Below are positions 31,775 to 35,292 of a DNA stretch of 35,292 nucleotides, one piece after another. The position numbers were made by a program, and so were the translations under genes. The notes beneath the pieces are model-generated. The model was not told the origin of the DNA and searched no databases. It saw nothing but the letters and a program-made list of their open reading frames with translations. The first letter of the stretch is position 1. The number at the start of each line of letters is the position of its first letter. The stretch comes from an uncultured Clostridia bacterium (GTDB lineage Bacteria > Bacillota > Clostridia > TANB77 > CAG-508), in NCBI GenBank assembly GCA_947630065.1, contig CANRGE010000018.1, positions 1 through 35,292 on the forward strand, given 5' to 3'.

Positions 31775-32323
31775 ATGAAAGCTTATGTATGTAAAATATG
31801 TGGATATGTACATTTTGGAGAAGAAGCACCAGAAAAATGTCCACAATGTGGTGCTAGAAAAGAAATGTTTGAAGAAAAAGTAGAATCTACAAAAGAATAT
31901 GTAACAGAACACGTTATAGGAGTAGCAAAAGGTGTAGATGAAGAAATAATAAAAGGATTAAAAGATAACTTTACAGGAGAATGTACAGAAGTAGGTATGT
32001 ATTTAGCAATGAGTCGTCAAGCAGATAGAGAAGGGTATCCAGAAATTGCAGAAGCTTTTAAAAGATATGCATTTGAAGAGGCAGAACATGCTGCAAAATT
32101 TGCAGAATTATTAGGAGAACTTGTACATGCAGATACAAAGAAAAATTTAATGTTACGTGCAGAAGCAGAATGTGGAGCATGTATGGGAAAAATGGAAATT
32201 GCAAAAAAAGCAAAAGAATTAGGATATGATGCAATACATGATACAGTTCATGAAATGGCAAAAGATGAAGCAAGACATGGAAGAGGATTTGACGGATTAT
32301 TAAAAAGATATTTTAATTCATAA
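31775..32323 (+). CDS. Reverse rubrerythrin
   Basis: 182 residues. The N-terminal rubredoxin domain has CKICGY and CPQCG (about 6-26), and a ferritin-like four-helix di-iron domain follows (about 50-180), with E-rich helices [27 protein letters not shown] and [12 protein letters not shown]. The domain order (rubredoxin first) is that of the reverse rubrerythrins of clostridia, which reduce hydrogen peroxide with NADH-derived electrons. It is cytoplasmic. ATG 31775 has AAGGAGG 7 bases upstream. It is a single gene with a strong promoter and terminator, fitting an oxidative-stress defence in an anaerobe. Confidence 0.93.
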   Translation: MKAYVCKICGYVHFGEEAPEKCPQCGARKEMFEEKVESTKEYVTEHVIGVAKGVDEEIIKGLKDNFTGECTEVGMYLAMSRQADREGYPEIAEAFKRYAFEEAEHAAKFAELLGELVHADTKKNLMLRAEAECGACMGKMEIAKKAKELGYDAIHDTVHEMAKDEARHGRGFDGLLKRYFNS

Positions 32324-32324
32324 T

Positions 32325-32361
32325 AAATAGAAAGGAAAGTTAAATACTTTCCTTTCTATTT
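32325..32361. terminator. Bidirectional terminator
   Basis: A perfect 15-bp stem AAATAGAAAGGAAAG and complement with a TTAAATA loop, between the rubrerythrin gene and the convergent U32 gene. Confidence 0.85.
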
Positions 32362-32367
32362 ATATTA

Positions 32368-34770
32368 TTACACTTCTCGTGCAAAATTACCATTTGTATA
32401 ATCTTTTCCTTCTGATCTATTTCCTTCTTTTACAGTTTTAATAATATCATTAATAGTTAAAATATTTTCATCTAAAACATCAATTCTAACAGAATCAACA
32501 TTTACATCATTGCTAGAAATAGAAGTTATTTTACTATTATAAATAGTATTAATTGTTTGAACATTATCAGGAATAACTCTAAATTCTAAATTCAATCTAT
32601 CTTTTAAATAAAACTTAGAATTTGTCATACATTTCGCACTACATTCAGGGTAACATTTATTTGAATTACCAAGTAAACAGTAGCCTAAATTCATAACTGG
32701 AGTTCTTCCATAAACTATTAGTTCAGTTTTTAAATTAGATAAAGAAATTATATTATCAATAGTTTCTTTATTTAATTCAGGTGAAAGACATAATTGTTTA
32801 ATTCCAAGTTTATTAAAATTCTTCATACTTTGAGTATTAAATATATTTAAAGTATAATTTCCTATAAATTCATATTTATCTTTATATTTATCTAGAAAAT
32901 TTATAGTACCCATATTTGAAATAACAAAACCCTTTATATTATATTTTTCAAGAGCTTTATCAATATTGTTGGTAAATAAATTTCTATAGTTTGCCTTAAT
33001 AATTGTAGGCATGTATATATATGTATTATAATTTATAGAAATGCTTTTTATTATATTAGAAAATTGATTATATGCAAAATATTTTAGTGGAATATATACA
33101 TTATCAACATTTTCTAGTAAAGAATAATTAGTATTTTCATCTAAAATATTTAACAAAATTGATATTTTCTTTTCTTTGTGCTTTTCTGACTTTTCAGTAG
33201 TAGAGTGGGTTAATTCTAATTTTTTAGGCTTTCTTTCATAAATTTTAGATAATTCTTGAGTTGCTCGTTCTAAAATTTTTCTTCTTAAATCATTTAGAAC
33301 AGAGATATTAACATATAAATTATCTTTTAAATTGATGTTTATTTTCTCAAACTCAAAAGGAAAAGTAGATGTTTTATTAAATTGTGTAATTATTCTTTCA
33401 GCTGTTATAGGAGCTGTTTTTGCAGAAGTTACAAGTTCATCAGATTTTATTGCTATATGTAAGTTATTAGGACCATAGACTTCGGCAATTATAGGAGCAT
33501 TTTCGTTAAATGTTAAATTACAAATTAATTTATTCTTTATATTTTCGGTAGAATAAGAATCTTTTGCAATATTAGAAAGAGTTTTACTTTCTAATTTATA
33601 TATTTTATCTCCAATTTTTATATTTCCTTTCATTCTACCAATTTTTACTGTTTGCCCACTCGAAGCATGTTCTGCGTTTTTATTATTTATAAGCAATTCA
33701 GATATTTTATATTTAGAAGGTTCATTTTCAAAACTTATAGTATCACCAATAGCTATAGTATCATTTAAATTTAAGTTAATATAACCTTTATTAGAATTAA
33801 AGTGAGATACATTTCCAATATAAATTCCCATATTATTAGGCTTATCTTTAAAAATTAAATGTCTATTTGGAGTATCTAATAAGTGACCAGTTGAAAAACC
33901 ACCTCTATTGAAAACTTGTAATAAATCTTTTTTATCTTTTTGGCTTATAACATAATTTTTACCACTAAGAGCTAAATCTATATATTTTCTGTAAATTCGC
34001 GTAACAGTAGCAACATATTGAGGAGTCTTCATTCTACCTTCTATTTTTAAAGAAGCAATTCCTAAATCTATTAATTTTGGAATAAATTCTAAACCACATA
34101 AATCTTTTGGACTTAAAATATATCCAGAGTTAATGCATGATGTAGAATTTTCGCTTTCTTCTACTAATTTATAAGGCAATCTACAGGCTTGTGCACATTT
34201 TCCACGATTTCCAGAACGCCCACCAATCATACTAGAAAGTAAGCATTGACCAGAATATGATATACAAAGAGCACCATGTATAAATACCTCTAGTTCTATA
34301 TTTGTATTATTCTTTATAAATTCTATTTCAGATAAAGACAATTCTCTAGATAAAACTATTCTAGAAAAGCCTAATTTCTCAGCATACTTTGCACCCTCTA
34401 GATTGTGAATACTCATTTGGGTACTAGCATGAATAGGAAGATTAGGTAATTTATTTATTAAGAAATTAGCAAGCCCAAAATCTTGAACAATTATTGCATC
34501 AATACCTAATTCATATGCATTAGATGCAAGTTCTAAAGCAGTGTTAAATTCATCATCTTTTATTAGAGTATTAAGTGCTAAATGAACTTTAACATTTCTC
34601 AAATGTGCATAATCTATAGCATTTTTTAATTCTTGTAAATCAAAATTCTTAGCACTAGAACGGGCACTAAAATTAGTCGCTCCAAGATATACTGCATTTG
34701 CACCATTTTGAACAGCAGCTTTCAAGCATTCAAAATCACCAACAGGCGACAATAATTCTATATTATTCAA
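32368..34770 (-). CDS. Peptidase U32 family protein (RlhA/YrrO-like)
   Basis: 800 residues, the length of the larger U32 members. The N-terminal TIM-barrel-like part starts with ELLSPVGDFECLKAA and NGANAVYLG, and the family signature is EVFIHGALCISYSGQC. Cysteine motifs GNRGKCAQACRLPY and, near the C-terminus, CYPECSAKC suggest an iron-sulfur site. RlhA, the E. coli member, hydroxylates C2501 of 23S rRNA; others act on tRNA. The true target here is open. The start codon is TTG with AGAGGT 8 bases upstream. It is transcribed alone and ends in a terminator shared with the rubrerythrin gene. Confidence 0.85.
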   Translation of the reverse strand: MNNIELLSPVGDFECLKAAVQNGANAVYLGATNFSARSSAKNFDLQELKNAIDYAHLRNVKVHLALNTLIKDDEFNTALELASNAYELGIDAIIVQDFGLANFLINKLPNLPIHASTQMSIHNLEGAKYAEKLGFSRIVLSRELSLSEIEFIKNNTNIELEVFIHGALCISYSGQCLLSSMIGGRSGNRGKCAQACRLPYKLVEESENSTSCINSGYILSPKDLCGLEFIPKLIDLGIASLKIEGRMKTPQYVATVTRIYRKYIDLALSGKNYVISQKDKKDLLQVFNRGGFSTGHLLDTPNRHLIFKDKPNNMGIYIGNVSHFNSNKGYINLNLNDTIAIGDTISFENEPSKYKISELLINNKNAEHASSGQTVKIGRMKGNIKIGDKIYKLESKTLSNIAKDSYSTENIKNKLICNLTFNENAPIIAEVYGPNNLHIAIKSDELVTSAKTAPITAERIITQFNKTSTFPFEFEKININLKDNLYVNISVLNDLRRKILERATQELSKIYERKPKKLELTHSTTEKSEKHKEKKISILLNILDENTNYSLLENVDNVYIPLKYFAYNQFSNIIKSISINYNTYIYMPTIIKANYRNLFTNNIDKALEKYNIKGFVISNMGTINFLDKYKDKYEFIGNYTLNIFNTQSMKNFNKLGIKQLCLSPELNKETIDNIISLSNLKTELIVYGRTPVMNLGYCLLGNSNKCYPECSAKCMTNSKFYLKDRLNLEFRVIPDNVQTINTIYNSKITSISSNDVNVDSVRIDVLDENILTINDIIKTVKEGNRSEGKDYTNGNFAREV

Positions 34771-34868
34771 AGTGTTACCTCTCTTATTAAAAAATTACAT
34801 ATATATTGTAACACAAAATTAAGGAAATTCATACTATATTATATAAAAAGATTTAAGGAGGTAAACAA

Positions 34869-35027
34869 ATGGAAGAAAATAGAAATTATGGCTGTGGTTG
34901 CAACAGTTGTAATAACTGTGGAATAAGAGGTATTTTTAATGGAGATAGCGAAATACTATTTTTCATAATTATATTCTTATTACTATTTACAAACTGCGGT
35001 TGTGGAAACTGCAGAGGATGTTGCTAA
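34869..35027 (+). CDS. Small cysteine-rich membrane peptide
   Basis: A 52-residue protein with nine cysteines arranged around one membrane segment: a Cys-Asn-rich head (YGCGCNSCNNCG), a hydrophobic stretch (about 29-42) and a Cys-rich tail (CGCGNCRGCC). AAGGAGG is 7 bases before the ATG, a strong ribosome site. It resembles small sporulation-associated or metal-binding membrane peptides in composition only; I do not recognise the family. It was too short for routine gene finding. It is followed by repeat copy 4 with 27 bp between, matching the pattern of repeats after gene ends. Confidence 0.7.
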   Translation: MEENRNYGCGCNSCNNCGIRGIFNGDSEILFFIIIFLLLFTNCGCGNCRGCC

Positions 35028-35054
35028 TAAAGCAGAGTACTTAAAAAAGAACTT

Positions 35055-35221
35055 TATATAATAGGAAAGTAGAACTTTCCTATTATATAAATAATAACAT
35101 TGCACAGAAAATTTACTTTGTAAATTTTCGCGTCAACAAATCTTTACGCTTCTTTGAGACCTTGAATTTAGATAGCAAACTTTAAGATGTAGAGAAAAGG
35201 TCTCGCGAAGCGAGATTTGTT
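35055..35221. repeat. Dispersed three-hairpin repeat, copy 4
   Basis: Hairpin 1 arms 35055-35070 and 35074-35089, but with loop AGA in place of TCT: the palindrome is inverted relative to the rest of the element. Hairpin 2 and hairpin 3 (35135-35221) are as in copy 2, including the loop of hairpin 3. A further half-copy of the hairpin 1 arm (ATAATAGGAAAGT) follows at 35224-35236. Confidence 0.9.
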
Positions 35222-35292
35222 CTATAATAGGAAAGTAATCAAGATTAAGAAATAAAGTAAAAAATTAAAGAGAAACACCAAATAGACTAAAG

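Noticed and set aside
1..35292. CRISPR array
   Set aside because: The only repeated units are the dispersed hairpin element and short end repeats; there are no regularly spaced repeats and no cas genes.

Overview
The window is chromosomal DNA of a very A+T-rich, spore-forming, anaerobic Firmicute of the Clostridia type, probably an uncultured gut lineage. The signs are near-exclusive AGA arginine codons, AGGAGG ribosome sites, a Phe T-box, CotF-like spore coat proteins, a reverse rubrerythrin and a PflX-like radical SAM enzyme. There is no rRNA and no CRISPR array.

Layout. 1-1134: a copy of a dispersed hairpin repeat, then an M23 peptidase and a GtrA membrane protein. 1239-1592: tmRNA. 1824-3557: a NifU-like protein and a GGGtGRT protein. 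3670-6102: two unknown genes, a second copy of the repeat, a YgjP-type metalloprotein and a small gene of foreign codon use. 6197-6552: a tRNA operon (Val, Asp, Phe).

6451-15386 is an integrated element of 8926 bp. It entered a tRNA-Phe gene within the anticodon loop. The 5' half of the host tRNA lies at 6421-6460 and its matching 3' half at 15377-15419. Just inside the left end the element carries a complete, sequence-distinct tRNA-Phe, placed so that the host tRNA promoter can transcribe it. The element also has a tyrosine integrase, excisionase, Tn916-Orf20-type Rep/relaxase, an FtsK/TcpA-type coupling ATPase frameshifted inside Walker A, a DUF961 protein, a ribbon-helix-helix protein, a protein of two tandem AbrB domains, and a cell-wall protein with its own class B sortase. 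No type IV secretion channel genes are present, so it resembles a mobilizable element with cargo rather than a full ICE.

15421-18461: a hairpin-rich repeat, a lectin-fold-like protein of foreign codon use, a third repeat copy, a gene remnant, two small spore coat proteins and a MYG1-family protein lacking its catalytic motifs. 18791-21510: a probable MurL-MurD2 pair, the L-Glu ligation and epimerization route to D-Glu in peptidoglycan. 21650-24982: a small membrane protein, a Ca/Na exchanger and an acyl-CoA synthetase. 25045-25202: a structured RNA of undetermined family. 25318-28984: Phe T-box and pheST. 29004-34770: PflX-like enzyme, tyrS, a YvyF-like zinc protein, reverse rubrerythrin and a U32 protein. 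34869-35027: a 52-residue cysteine-rich membrane peptide. A fourth repeat copy lies at 35055-35221.

The strongest points for follow-up are the element that breaks a tRNA gene and carries a whole replacement, the three-hairpin dispersed repeat, the MurD2-MurL pair, the degenerate MYG1 protein and the structured RNA upstream of pheS. All functions are read from sequence; none was checked by database search.
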